A stretch of DNA of 22,031 bases from the NCBI GenBank assembly GCA_017645255.1, contig JAGCPI010000019.1:1-22031 (forward strand), written 5' to 3'. Below the pieces are notes generated by a model. That model was given only the letters and a program-made list of their open reading frames with translations. It ran no database searches and was not told where the DNA came from. Of the stretch, positions 8,971 through 17,410 are shown piece by piece. A program made the position numbers and the translations under genes. Numbering within the stretch: the stretch's first letter is position 1; each line of letters opens with the position of its first letter. Source of the DNA: a bacterium. GTDB taxonomy: Bacteria > Bacillota_I > Bacilli_A > Mycoplasmatales > Mycoplasmoidaceae.

Positions 8971-9972
8971 TTATTTGAATTGTTTTAAGAAATTGAAGTC
9001 ATTCGTATAGAAATTTCGAATATCTTCGATTTGGTACTTCAACATTGCAAAACGTTCTACGCCTAGTCCAAAGGCAATTCCTTGGTACTTATTAGGGTCT
9101 AAACCTAAGTTGCGAATTACATTCTTGTGCACTACGCCTGCTCCCATTACTTCAATTCAACTACTGTGTTTACATGTAGCACATCCTTTGCCATGGCATT
9201 TGAAGCAACTAATATCAACTTCAAAACTAGGTTCAGTGAATGGGAAGAATGATAATCGATAACGAGTCTTAATTTGACTACCAAAGAATTTCTTTAGCAT
9301 GTAGTCAGTAATTCACTTCAAATTAGCAATATTTAGTTTATCTCTAATTCAAATCATATCAATTTGCATGAATTGGTGACTGTGCGTTGCGTCATCATCA
9401 TCTTTGCGGTAAACTGGGCCGTATGAACAAATGCGAATATCATTGCGTCTTTCTTTTAAAAGACTCGTGAAGTAAGCACTGTAAGCGGTGTTTTGCGTTT
9501 TTAAAATTGTTAATGGATCACAAAAAAATGAATCGTGCATTGCCCGAGATGGGTGTGTTTCTGGAATATTTAAAACATCAAAATTCCAGTAAGTAGAAAC
9601 AATGTCGTCTCCACATTTAATGTCAAAACCAAGGCCTTTGAAAATTCCAAGTAATTCATCATTTACTTGTTCTAGCACATGGTAACGACCAAATTCTAAA
9701 GTATTTGTTGCGTCTTTTACTACATAGTGAACATGATTATTTTCCTTCGCAAATTCATTGCGAACAGTAATAAAGTCTTCTTGTAAAAAAGCTTTTGTTT
9801 GGTTAATTTGCATGCCCAAAGTGCGTTTTTCTTGCACATCTGTTGTTTTTGCTAGTTGGGTTTGCAAATCGTCAATTAATTGTTTACTTAACTTATTTTT
9901 AATTTCTACTAATTCCGTTAAGTTCTTAGCAGTCCTTAGTTTGGTTAAGATTTCTTGTTTGTCGTAATTCAT
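8971..9972 (-). CDS. pheS: Phenylalanyl-tRNA synthetase alpha subunit, 333 aa
   Basis: Catalytic alpha chain of PheRS, class II. The N-terminal ~90 residues form the tRNA-contacting coiled coil ([20 protein letters not shown]...). Then follow [11 protein letters not shown], the motif 2 region [12 protein letters not shown], the four-cysteine cluster at C256, C259, C264 and C267 ([12 protein letters not shown], common in bacterial PheS), [11 protein letters not shown] and motif 3 [22 protein letters not shown] is Trp at WIR, WIT and elsewhere. AAAGGAAATAAG precedes the ATG at 9972. It is the first gene of the pheS-pheT-membrane protein operon and follows the rplT terminator. No T-box leader is visible in the 130 bases upstream. 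Confidence 0.96.
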
Positions 9973-10001
9973 CTTATTTCCTTTGCAAATTACTAATAAT
10001 T

Positions 10002-10007
10002 ATTATA
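10002..10007 (-). promoter_or_regulatory. -10 box of the pheST operon
   Basis: TATAAT on the minus strand, 29 bases before the pheS ATG and just downstream of the rplT terminator. No clear -35 box. Confidence 0.5.
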
Positions 10008-10061
10008 TTTTATTAATTTATTTTTAATAGGATAACCTTTGCAAAAAAAGGATTAATAAAT

Positions 10062-10094
10062 AAAAAAATATGGAAAAATTAATTCCATATTTTT
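10062..10094 (-). terminator. Terminator of the infC-rpmI-rplT operon
   Basis: AAAAATATGGAA (10064-10075) and TTCCATATTTTT (10083-10094) give a perfect 12-bp stem with a 7-base loop; the minus-strand transcript ends in a long U-run. Confidence 0.9.
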
Positions 10095-10104
10095 ATTGCA
10101 TTTA

Positions 10105-10449
10105 TTAAGCCATTACTTGTTTAACTAAAGCGTTAAAAGCAGGTAAATCATTGAAGGCCAATTCAGCTAGCATCTTGCGATTAATATCAATTTTCTTTTC
10201 GTGCAATTTTGCCATGAATTTGCTGTATGTAAAACCTAAAGCACGTACAGCAGCATTAATGCGCGCAATTCATAATTCCCTAAATTGCGTTTTCTTTGCT
10301 CTACGACCAGCAAACGCATATTGGCCAGCCCGAATAACAGTTTGTCTTGCAATCCGATAAGAAATGTGTCTAGTACCAAAACTACCTTCAGCTTGGTTTA
10401 ATCATTTTTTTCTACGATTTCTTGTTGCAGGTCCACCTTTTACTCTCAT
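10105..10449 (-). CDS. rplT: 50S ribosomal protein L20, 114 aa
   Basis: Full-length L20, an early-assembly protein of the large subunit that binds 23S rRNA. The sequence opens [20 protein letters not shown], continues with [20 protein letters not shown] and [18 protein letters not shown], and ends ALVKQVMA, matching the family along its whole length. Two Trp codons are TGA. A strong AAGGGGGG Shine-Dalgarno precedes the ATG at 10449 and lies in the 17-base gap after rpmI. In Firmicutes L20 represses its own operon by binding the leader; see the infC leader entry. Confidence 0.98.
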
Positions 10450-10466
10450 GTGTCTTTACCCCCCTT

Positions 10467-10667
10467 TTACTTATCTTGTAATAGATAGCGATCCCGGTGT
10501 TTGTCGGATAGAGAAATAATGCTATCTTTTCTTAGATGACGTTTTTGTTTTGTTGTCTTATTTCTAGCAAGGTGGGAACGATATGCGTGTTTGTGCTTTA
10601 GTTCACCACTAGCTGTTTCATGAAAACGTTTGGCAAAAGCCCGTTTTGTTTTCATTTTAAGTTTCAT
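10467..10667 (-). CDS. rpmI: 50S ribosomal protein L35, 66 aa
   Basis: Small basic protein of the large subunit. [20 protein letters not shown] is the expected L35 start (compare MPKMKTHRGAAKRF), followed by [20 protein letters not shown] and HLRKDSIIS. The ATG at 10667 is favoured because it restores the usual distance from the M-K-T motif. The Shine-Dalgarno AAAGGA overlaps the end of infC, and the gap to infC is only three bases, consistent with translational coupling. Confidence 0.97.
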   Translation of the reverse strand: MKLKMKTKRAFAKRFHETASGELKHKHAYRSHLARNKTTKQKRHLRKDSIISLSDKHRDRYLLQDK

Positions 10668-10670
10668 ATT

Positions 10671-11237
10671 TTATTTTCCTTTCTTTGGTTCTAAGATGCC
10701 TTCGTAAGCAGTCGGACTTACCATTTTAAGTGGACTTCTTACGGTGACAACATCACCAACTAAAGTTAATAACTTATTAAAAACATCATAAATAAGTTCT
10801 TTTTTGGTTAACATTCGTCCTTTGGCATTGACCACAATTCGAACGACGTCCCCATCAGCAATTCATTCCTTAATGTGATCAGCATTTCAGGATAAATCAT
10901 TATCACCAATGGTTGGTTTAACTTTAACTTCTTTAACTTTAATTTTCTTTTGGTTCTTTTTATTGTCCTTGGCTTTCCGTTGTTGATCATACACGTATTT
11001 GCCATAGTCCATAATCTTGCACACAACGTTAGGAACTTTATTACTAATGAGCACTAGATCCAAGTTTTTATCTTGTGCTAATCTTAGTGCTACATCACGT
11101 TTGGTGATGCCAAGATTTTGCCCATCACTGTCAATTAAAGTAAATTCTTTAAACTTAATTTCGTTGTTAATTAAATTGTTGTATTTGTTGTTATTAATAC
11201 TACGTGGTTTGTTGTTAATGCTGTTTGTAGCGAACAT
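10671..11237 (-). CDS. infC: Translation initiation factor IF-3, 188 aa
   Basis: IF-3 keeps 30S subunits apart and checks the start codon-initiator pairing. The N-terminal domain shows NEIKFKEFTLIDSDGQNLG and TKRDVALRLAQDKNLDLVLI, then the linker CKIMDYGKYVYDQQRKAKDN. The C-terminal domain shows KVKEVKVKPTIGDNDLSW, VRIVVNAKGRML and LEPKKGK, with TGA-Trp at residues about 117 and 125. Unlike many bacteria it starts with ATG, not AUU, so the classical IF-3 start-codon autoregulation is not evident. Start 11237 is preceded by GATGAGGTAAT. First gene of infC-rpmI-rplT; a terminator hairpin lies directly upstream. Confidence 0.97.
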
Positions 11238-11378
11238 ATTACCTCATCAAAAAAACTTTTGGGAAATAACAAAAAAGTTACTTCTCCAAAAGCCTATATT
11301 TTGCAATTGTTTTGTTTTAACCTTGTGCATTATTTGCAATGACAAGGTGAGTGTTATTAACTTCTTTTTATTTGTATG
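11238..11378 (-). promoter_or_regulatory. infC operon leader with two hairpins, L20-leader-like
   Basis: The leader of about 140 bases folds into two clear hairpins on the minus strand. The first has arms at 11320-11326 and 11342-11348 (ACCTTGT/ACAAGGT) plus four inner pairs. The second is the terminator at 11249-11292. In Bacillus the infC-rpmI-rplT leader is attenuated by L20 binding; the position and architecture here suggest the same type of feedback. That L20 binds here is inference; the hairpins are seen. Confidence 0.6.
11249..11292 (-). terminator. Attenuator terminator in front of infC
   Basis: CTTTTGG, a bulged A, GAAGTAAC, loop TTTTTT, GTTATTTC and CCAAAAG form a stem of about 15 pairs (one bulge, one G-T), followed by seven T on the minus strand. 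It ends only 11 bases before the infC ATG, so full termination would silence the operon; it must be conditional. Confidence 0.8.
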
Positions 11379-11384
11379 TTATAA

Positions 11385-11390
11385 ATTATA
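11385..11390 (-). promoter_or_regulatory. -10 box of the infC operon
   Basis: TATAAT on the minus strand within a long A/T stretch, placing the transcript start near 11378 and leaving a leader of about 140 bases. No terminator separates the preceding gene (stop at 11429), so read-through into the leader is possible. Confidence 0.5.
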
Positions 11391-11428
11391 TTAAAAAAAA
11401 TTAAAAATAATAAATTAATTTCTTACCA

Positions 11429-12100
11429 TTAAGCAGGCTTGTTGTTATTATCAGGAGCTGCTGCATTATTTGGGTTAGGATTTGGTACCACCCCTGGTGG
11501 TAATCTAAACAACATAATTTGTTGGGTGTTTCAATCAAATGGCAAGTTAACCCGTAATGGGAAGCGATTTAGTAAAAAACTGGTAATGTATTCAGTTTGC
11601 AAGATACTTACAAGCGTAATGTACTTTGGTTCATCCTTTTTAATGTTTTCAACAGTATCATTTGCTTGCTTAGCAACTCCTTCTAGCATTTTATCAATTT
11701 GGTCTTGCGTTAGCTTAATGTGGAATTGATTTTGCAAATCATCATAAATCAATTGCTTTTCGATGACTCTTTCCGCCATCGTTTCAATTACATCATCTTT
11801 CCGACTCGGATAGTTTTGCTTAACTTGTTCCTTCGCCCGGTTAACTTCATCAGCATCCAAATCAAATTCATAATAAGGAGTAATGAATTCCATAATCTTG
11901 CTAAAAAAGTTGTTTTTTAAAATGATGGTTTTTAATTCATCATTAATCCTTTTATTTTGTTCTTCTTTTGGAAGATCTTTAAATAATTCGGTTAAACGTT
12001 TTTGGTGAAATTGAATTTCATCTTTATCAATAAAGATTTGGTCAACGACCATTTCTTTTTCAAAATTAATTGATAATTTCTTAATAATTTTTGATTTCAT
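11429..12100 (-). CDS. Small trigger-factor C-domain-like protein, 223 aa
   Basis: Residues about 80-190 (DADEVNRAKEQVKQNYPSRK, VIETMAERVIEKQLIYDDLQ, IKLTQDQIDKMLEGVAKQ, then LQTEYITSFLLNRF) resemble the helical, SurA-like C-terminal arm domain of trigger factor, which forms the chaperone cradle at the ribosome exit. A normal trigger factor has about 430-480 residues with an N-terminal ribosome-binding domain (GFRxGKxP) and an FKBP domain; neither is seen. The first 75 residues are Lys/Glu-rich and the last 30 form a Pro/Asn/Ala-rich tail (LPPGVVPNPNPNNAAAP). No signal peptide or lipobox is seen. It lies just upstream of the infC operon on the same strand. The relation is judged by eye; it could be another helical protein. 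Confidence 0.5.
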
Positions 12101-12128
12101 AAAATCTAAACTTTTATCCTTAAAAATA

Positions 12129-12134
12129 ATTATA
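12129..12134 (-). promoter_or_regulatory. -10 box of the trigger-factor-like gene
   Basis: TATAAT on the minus strand, 28 bases before the ATG at 12100, followed by AAGGAT, a possible ribosome binding site set rather far from the start. Confidence 0.45.
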
Positions 12135-12146
12135 TAAATAATTTAA

Positions 12147-12173
12147 TAATTCTTTGCTTAATGTAAAGAATTA
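12147..12173 (-). terminator. Hairpin at the end of the ABC permease gene
   Basis: TAATTCTTT (12147-12155) and AAAGAATTA (12165-12173) give a perfect 9-bp stem that includes the stop codon of the permease. The tail is only A/T-rich rather than a T-run, so termination may be partial. Confidence 0.6.
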
Positions 12174-13124
12174 GCGGGCACTTCAAGAGAAGCACTTTCA
12201 ACTAATTAAAGTAAATCCACTTACTACCACTCATGGGAATACTAATGCGAGAATTTTTTGTCATGGATCATAAAAAGAAACATAAGTAGCAGGTTCCAAA
12301 TAATCCATCAAAAATTCCCAGAAATTTTTTGGGTGCGGAAATGGATAAGTTGAACCATAAATCAAGAAATGACTGTGAACCGCAAAAATATTATGGGCAG
12401 AAGTTGTTCAATAATAATAATTAATGTTAACTAACGTAAGTGGATAGTTTAAAGGGGAAAAGAGGTTAATGTATTTAATGGCTTGCACCTTGGCTAAATC
12501 CCCAGGGGGGACAATCGTTCCACTTAAAATAAACGAAATAAATAGCACCGCAATCCCAATCATCGGAATGGGACTTGGATTTTTTAAAGTGGTACCAATT
12601 AATAAACCTAAGCTAATCGAAACTAATACTAAGCAAACGATTGCATAAAAAACACTAAATCCATCTTTAATGTTGAAGTAATCAACAATGTGCACATTCA
12701 TGAACATTAACCAGTATACTTCACACAACAAAACCGACAAAAACGATAGTAGTGCAAAGTAAGTACCAGCAATGACCATGTAATAAAATGCTCCCACGTG
12801 TGCTTGTCCGATTTTCTTTAGCAAAATTGATTTCTTAATTTCTACTAACAAAAGGGGAGCAGTAAATAAAGGAACGGGGGTAGCAGAAAGTGGAATAAAC
12901 AAAATATTCGTGCTGGCAAATGAAGTGTAGTCCTGTTTAGTGGGAATATCAATTAAATAGCACAGCAATACTACACAAAAAGGAAATAAGAAAACAATAA
13001 TGGGACCAATTTTATTTTTTCAAAAGAAAGTATTGATCAAAAACAAGATGGCTTTGGTGCTCTTTAAACGGGTCATTTCTGACCGAAATTCCTGTTTGAC
13101 GTCTTTTTTTGTTTTATTGACCAT
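12171..13124 (-). CDS. ABC-2 type transporter permease, 317 aa
   Basis: Integral membrane protein with about six hydrophobic segments, in the order usual for ABC-2 exporters. A cytoplasmic start (MVNKTKKDVKQEFRSEMTR) leads into TM1 near KIGPIIVFLFPFCVVLLCY. Next comes an extracellular part with APLLLVEIKKSILLKKIG, the typical position of the amphipathic coupling segment. Membrane segments follow, then the hallmark LFISFILSGTIVPP at about residues 190-205, and a final TM near LALVFPWVVVSGFTLISW. It contains seven TGA or TGG Trp codons. The gene has no ATPase next to it; the ABC ATPase at 16352-17287 is the plausible partner. The ATG at 13124 is 9 bases behind a TATAAT and has no Shine-Dalgarno. 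Substrate unknown (drug, lipid or peptide export in relatives). Confidence 0.8.
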
Positions 13125-13133
13125 ACTTTATTA

Positions 13134-13139
13134 ATTATA
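13134..13139 (-). promoter_or_regulatory. -10 box of the ABC permease, near-leaderless
   Basis: TATAAT on the minus strand ends 9 bases before the ATG at 13124. TTGACC occurs upstream but with an over-long spacer of about 23 bases. Confidence 0.5.
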
Positions 13140-13186
13140 AATAAATTAATAAATTTTCCAATGGTCAATTTTGTAAATTATTTAAG

Positions 13187-13223
13187 AAAAAAGATTACTC
13201 CCTTGAAGGGAATAATCTTTTTT
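13187..13223 (-). terminator. Terminator of the ssb-like/thrS operon
   Basis: AAAAAAGATTA (13187-13197) pairs with TAATCTTTTTT (13213-13223), continued by TCCC/GGGA across one mismatch. The stem is symmetric, and the minus-strand T-run belongs to it. Confidence 0.85.
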
Positions 13224-13238
13224 GTTTATTGAATTAAA

Positions 13239-14960
13239 CTAACGTACGTGGTGTTTAATGTGATCTTGCAAGATGGTAATTAATTCATCTAAAGTCATTT
13301 CTTTTGCAAGGTCTTCACCATATTTCCGTACGGAAATTGTTTTATTCTTTAATTCATCTTTACCAATGACAATTTGGTAAGGAATTTTTTGTGTTTGAGC
13401 ATCCCGAATCTTCTTGGATAGCCGTTCTTCACTGCTATCAATAGTGGTTCTGATGTCATATTCACGAAGTTGCTTTTCGATGTCCAAAGCGTAATCCATG
13501 TATTGGTTATCAATTGGAATGATGACAACTTGATCAGGTGCTAGTCATAAAGGTAATTTACCCTTACTTTGTTCTAGTAAAATTGCCACAAACCGTTCGT
13601 AAGTACCAATTGCCGAAACGTGAATCATGATTGGACGTTTTTCAGTATTATCCTTATCCTTGTAAGTTAATTTGAAACGTTCTGGTAATAAGAAGTCAAG
13701 TTGGATGGTTGAAACAGTTACAGTGTGACCTAAAGCTGACTTTGCTTGGAAGTCAATCTTTGGACCATAGAAGGCTGCTTCTCCAACTTCTTCCTTGTAG
13801 TTAACGCCTAATTCCTTAAGAGCTTCTCTTAATTGGTTTTCAGCGTTCTTTCACATTTCAGGATTGTCATAGAATTTAGCCTTATCATTTGGATCGTGTA
13901 AAGATAAATCAACGCTGCAGAATTCAATTCCTAAAACGGAATGAATTTCCTTTAGCATTTCGTAAGTTCGCTTGATTTCGGATTTAATTTGGTCAGGGCG
14001 AGCAAAGATGTGGATATCAGCCAAATCCATTGTTCGAACCCGTTCAAGGCCAGTTAAACCCCCACTTGCTTCGTAACGGTGCAAAATTGAGTCTTCACTT
14101 AACCGAATTGGTAAGTCTTTATAAGATGGTTGGAAACTGCGATATACCAACACGTGGTGTGGACAGGTCATTGGGCGTAATACCAATGATTCACCATCAG
14201 GTAAAGTAATTTCAGGGAACATGTTGTCTTTATAGTGAGCATAGTGACCACTAGTTTTGTAAAGATCAACACTACCTAGGATTGGAGTAGATACAGGTGT
14301 AAAGTGGTATTTGAATTCCACTCCATTAATGAATTTCGATAGGGTGTCCTTTAGGGCAAATCCCCGTGGTAATCATAATGGAAGACCTTGACCAGCTAAT
14401 GGATCTAAACGGAAAATTTTTAAATCTTCCCCGATCTTTCGGTGGTCACGTTCTTTACGTTCTTTATCAAATTCCAAAAATGCTTTTGCTTCTGCTTCGA
14501 TGGAGAAAGCAATTGCATTAATGCGCACTAAGGTTTCATTGTGATCATCATTTAATCACTTTGTACCCCCAATGCTTAATAGTTTAAAGACTTTAATTGT
14601 CTTAATGTCAAATGGAACTTTTAGTTCATAGCCAAAACTGTACACATTTTGACCATTGACATTGTAGAAATTAGAAGGTTGGGTATTGTGTTCGCTAAAG
14701 TATTGTTCGTACTTATTTAAATGATCCTTTGAACCAAGAGTAATTCGTCCTGCTAGATCAATAAGGTCATAGCAAGAAATTTCGATGTTTTGAAGGTCAT
14801 TGCTGGAAATGATTTGCTTAGTACTAAATTCCACAAAGCAACCATTTTCGTTGATGCTGATATTAGCTAGTTCAACGTTATACTTTGATAATAAGACGGA
14901 AGCTAAAATCAAACTACCAGCAAAATTTAGTTCCTTGTCAACTTTGAACTTTTCACTCAT
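13239..14960 (-). CDS. thrS: Threonyl-tRNA synthetase, 573 aa
   Basis: Class II synthetase charging tRNA-Thr. The catalytic core is intact: [12 protein letters not shown] at about residue 172, PMTCPHH with zinc ligand C266, [22 protein letters not shown] with zinc ligand H317, [20 protein letters not shown], and [13 protein letters not shown] with the third zinc ligand H447. The C-terminal anticodon-binding domain follows ([15 protein letters not shown] ... [19 protein letters not shown]). The N-terminal part is about 70 residues shorter than in E. coli: no TGS domain, and the editing-domain HxxxH and CxxxH motifs are not visible ([14 protein letters not shown] and [10 protein letters not shown] stand in their places). 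Start ATG 14960; weak ribosome binding site; 39 bases after the SSB-like gene, likely one operon. Confidence 0.96.
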
Positions 14961-14999
14961 TTTGTCCGTGTAAAAATTTTAGTTTAAGCTTAATTTAAA

Positions 15000-15311
15000 T
15001 TACTTTGCACTTGGTGCTGGTTGAGAAGCATCAGGAACAATTTCATTAACATCGACCATTACAGTTGGACCGAATTTTGATTTAAAGATATCTAAGGTTC
15101 CCTTAATTGTAACCTTTGCACCTTCAGTGCATAGAGGTTCTAGTTCTTTAACCTTGTCATTACGAATGTAGAATCTGAAGAAGCGAACATGTGGTTTACT
15201 GTCATGTCCCGTAAATTCTTGGTTAATTTGAGCAAAAATAGATCCGTTTTCAGTTTTACGAATACCGGAAATATCGCCTTGAATTTCAACTTTGTTTGTT
15301 AATTCTGCCAT
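15000..15311 (-). CDS. Small OB-fold, SSB-like protein, 103 aa
   Basis: The pattern of short beta strands (NKVEIQGDISGIRKTENGS, VRFFRFYIRNDKVKEL, EGAKVTIKGTLDIFKSKFG, VMVDVNEI) fits a single OB fold like that of single-stranded DNA-binding proteins, where 'KVxIxGxxxxIR' and 'GAKVxIKGxL' are usual. It is shorter than a normal SSB and ends in VPDASQPAPSAK; the acidic DDxxPF tip that recruits other replication proteins is absent. It may be a second, specialised SSB or another OB-fold nucleic-acid binder. AATGGAGATTAA precedes the ATG at 15311, and TATAAT lies at 15351-15356. It heads an operon with thrS. Confidence 0.6.
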   Translation of the reverse strand: MAELTNKVEIQGDISGIRKTENGSIFAQINQEFTGHDSKPHVRFFRFYIRNDKVKELEPLCTEGAKVTIKGTLDIFKSKFGPTVMVDVNEIVPDASQPAPSAK

Positions 15312-15413
15312 ATTTAATCTCCATTAAAATATAAAATAGTTAATGTTTTAATTATAATTTATTATTACTTACTTATACTATTATTTATGATTTTTTATAA
15401 CGTGGAGTAATAA
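15312..15413. promoter_or_regulatory. Divergent promoter region ssb-like / degV
   Basis: Spacer of 102 bases between divergent genes. Minus strand: TATAAT at 15351-15356 and GGAG at 15319-15322 before the SSB-like ATG. Plus strand: candidate -10 boxes TATACT (15374-15379) or TATGAT (15386-15391) and GGAG at 15404-15407 before degV. No operator-like repeat was seen. Confidence 0.5.
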
Positions 15414-16295
15414 ATGAAAAAATTTGCAATTTTAGTTGATACTGTGTCAAGCGTTGGGTCAAATGGTAATCCTGAAATTGAAGATACTTATGTTTTACCC
15501 CTTGGTTTAACCACCCCAAGTGGTGAAAACATTCCCGATGCAACATCCAATATTACAGTGGAACAAATCCTTGAAAGTGCGTCCAAAAAGCAATACTACA
15601 AGACTTCCACGACTAAACCAAAATTATTTTTTGATAAAGTTGATGAACTATTAAAAGAATACGAACGAGTGATTTATTTAGCGATTAGTAGCCAATTGTC
15701 AAGTCAATTTATGCATATTAGTCAAGTGGTGGCAACGGAAGATAAATATAAAGATAAGGTTTGAGTGGTTGATACTTTAAGTGCTGGGGTTGCCATTGAA
15801 AAGATGGTTTATGACATTAAAGAATTAATTGATAATAACCATAAAATTGACTACCGGATGATTCAAAAAATTGTTGCCCAAGAAAACAATGGATGCATGC
15901 AATATATTATTTGTAAGAATCTTTTAGGGGTGCAAGAAGGGGGTCGAATTGACCATTTCATTATTAAAGGTCTAGCAATGCTTTCCCGCGTCCCAATCAT
16001 TCTTTTTGATCAAAAAAATACTTTAAAAGCTACTGAAAGTAATTATGATAAAGCGGTCAAAAAAATTATTGTTTGGGTCCATAAACGGGCGAAAAAGGAA
16101 AATGTTGCGGTAACATCTTGTACCGTAGTTTATACGGATGAAAACACCAAAAAATTAGTACAAGCATATGCCCAAGTAATTAGTGGGGCATTTAATATTC
16201 CTTTAACCCAAATTGAATACCGTCACATTATGTATCCAGTCTTGGTGCACACCCTTTTTGACACGATGTGTTTTTATTTTGGATTTAGTAAATAA
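15414..16295 (+). CDS. DegV family fatty-acid-binding protein, 293 aa
   Basis: DegV/FakB-type proteins bind a fatty acid and present it to a fatty acid kinase for phosphorylation and use in phospholipid synthesis. Visible signatures are the N-terminal FAILVDTVSS (Asp9), the LPLGLTTPSGE strand, KTSTTKP at residues 63-69 in the place of the family's T-S-x-P motif, VIYLAISSQLSSQF, and VVDTLSAGVAIEKMV at about residues 118-132 after a TGA-Trp. In the C-terminal lobe, GRIDHFIIKGLAMLSRVPII and YRHIMYPVLVHT are seen. GTGGAG precedes the ATG. It is one of the few plus-strand genes here and is monocistronic, ending at a shared terminator. The kinase partner is not in the window. The name degV/fakB is left open. 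Confidence 0.88.
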
Positions 16296-16307
16296 TTAAG
16301 ATTAAAC

Positions 16308-16340
16308 AAAAAAGTAAGAGAAAAAACGCTCTTACTTTTT
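16308..16340. terminator. Bidirectional terminator between degV and the ABC ATPase
   Basis: AAAAAGTAAGAG (16309-16320) and CTCTTACTTTTT (16329-16340) give a 12-bp stem with an 8-base loop, with T-runs on both strands. It serves two convergent genes. Confidence 0.9.
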
Positions 16341-16351
16341 ATTTATCCTCA

Positions 16352-17287
16352 TTATTTGATGTAGTAACGCACAAAATCATTAACACTACCAAATTGTTTG
16401 ATTACTTCTTCATGCGGTAAATCAACCATGATTTGTTTATTTCCCATAATCAAATAACGTTGGGCTATTTGCGTAAGTCCTCCTAATTCGTGGGAAATAA
16501 ATAATAAAGTTACATGGTGAGCTTTTACATACGAAATAAGAAATTGTTCAATTAGTTCCCTTGAACTAACATCAAGACCAGTAGCATATTCATCAAGCAA
16601 TAGCACCTTCGGATAGTTAAGCAACGAAATAAACAAGTTTAAACGTTGTTGCTGTCCCCCCGATAATTTGCTTGCTTTTTCGTATCAGACGGTATCAAGC
16701 TTAAAGATTTTTAACATTCGCTTATATTCACCAATGTTTTCTTGTAAATCAATTTGTTCTAGATCAACAATGAACTGAATAACATCTTTAACTAATAAAC
16801 CGCTGGGAAAACTAAAGTCTTGGGTTTGCATACTAATGTACTTACTGGGATTTTGTTTCATTGTGTCATCATAAAAAATAACTTTCCCTTTAGTTTGCTT
16901 GCGAATTTGCGTGATGATTTCAAACAAGGTAGTTTTCCCCACCCCGTTTGGTCCCATTAACGCAACAATTTGGTCTGCATAAATACTTAAATTTAAGTTA
17001 TTAAAAATGACGGTATTTGGATGATTAAGTTTTTTATATTCCAAGCAAATGTCCTTTAATTCAATGATTTTGTTTTGGTATTGGTTATTCATGATGAGCA
17101 CGTCATGTTTTAACAAAGGGTTAATTGGAACCACTAATTCCTTAGTAAAATTCAAAACTTGATTCGGATTGTCATCAGTATTAGCCACAAATACTTGCTT
17201 GCCAAACGGAACTTCTTTTTGTTTTTTCTTCACTTGGGACTTTTTAAATCCCATGTGGTTAAATAAACTTTTAAATTTCTTATCCAT
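16352..17287 (-). CDS. ABC transporter ATP-binding protein with N-terminal extension, 311 aa
   Basis: Nucleotide-binding subunit of an ABC transporter. The ATPase core starts near residue 74 (IIELKDICLEY). Walker A is GPNGVGKTT at residues 112-120, the Q-loop lies in YISMQTQDFSFP, the signature LSGGQQQ at 208-214, Walker B VLLLDE at 228-233, and the H-loop ISHE has H266. TGA encodes Trp201. The first ~73 residues are an unusual basic/polar extension (FKKSQVKKKQKEVPFGKQVF...) with no membrane segment. It stands alone; the closest candidate partner is the ABC-2 permease at 12171-13124, as both are simple exporter halves on the same strand. The ATG at 17287 follows a -10 box by 11 bases without a Shine-Dalgarno. 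Confidence 0.9.
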
Positions 17288-17298
17288 ATATGGTTAAT

Positions 17299-17326
17299 AT
17301 TTTAAATAATTTTGAAATTTAATCAA
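17299..17326 (-). promoter_or_regulatory. Promoter of the ABC ATPase, near-leaderless
   Basis: On the minus strand TTGATT (17321-17326), a 16-base spacer and TAAAAT (17299-17304), then 11 bases to the ATG. A complete -35/-10 pair with almost no leader. Confidence 0.55.
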
Positions 17327-17376
17327 TGATGATATTTAACTAATTTGGACAAATAAAATTAGATATTACTGTTGGA

Positions 17377-17382
17377 TATAAT
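17377..17382 (+). promoter_or_regulatory. -10 box of the 17411 gene
   Basis: TATAAT 28 bases before the ATG, with GAAAGGAT between them as ribosome binding site. TTGGAC at 17345-17350 is too distant for a normal -35. Confidence 0.5.
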
Positions 17383-17410
17383 TCAATTATGAAAGGATAG
17401 AAAGATAAAA

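Noticed and set aside
9205..9242. Four-cysteine cluster in pheS as a novel zinc finger
   Set aside because: CxxCxxxxCxxC followed by GAGxVHxNV is a usual feature of many bacterial PheS proteins.
9973..10060. T-box riboswitch upstream of pheS
   Set aside because: The spacer is too short and no T-box consensus or antiterminator was found; only a -10 box and a ribosome binding site are visible.
10808..11026. Minus-strand frame within infC in another phase
   Set aside because: Overlaps the clear IF-3 reading frame and has a composition unlike a real protein.
11238..11428. Unlisted small gene in the spacer before infC
   Set aside because: Open frames there lack a start with a ribosome binding site; the hairpin structure explains the sequence better.
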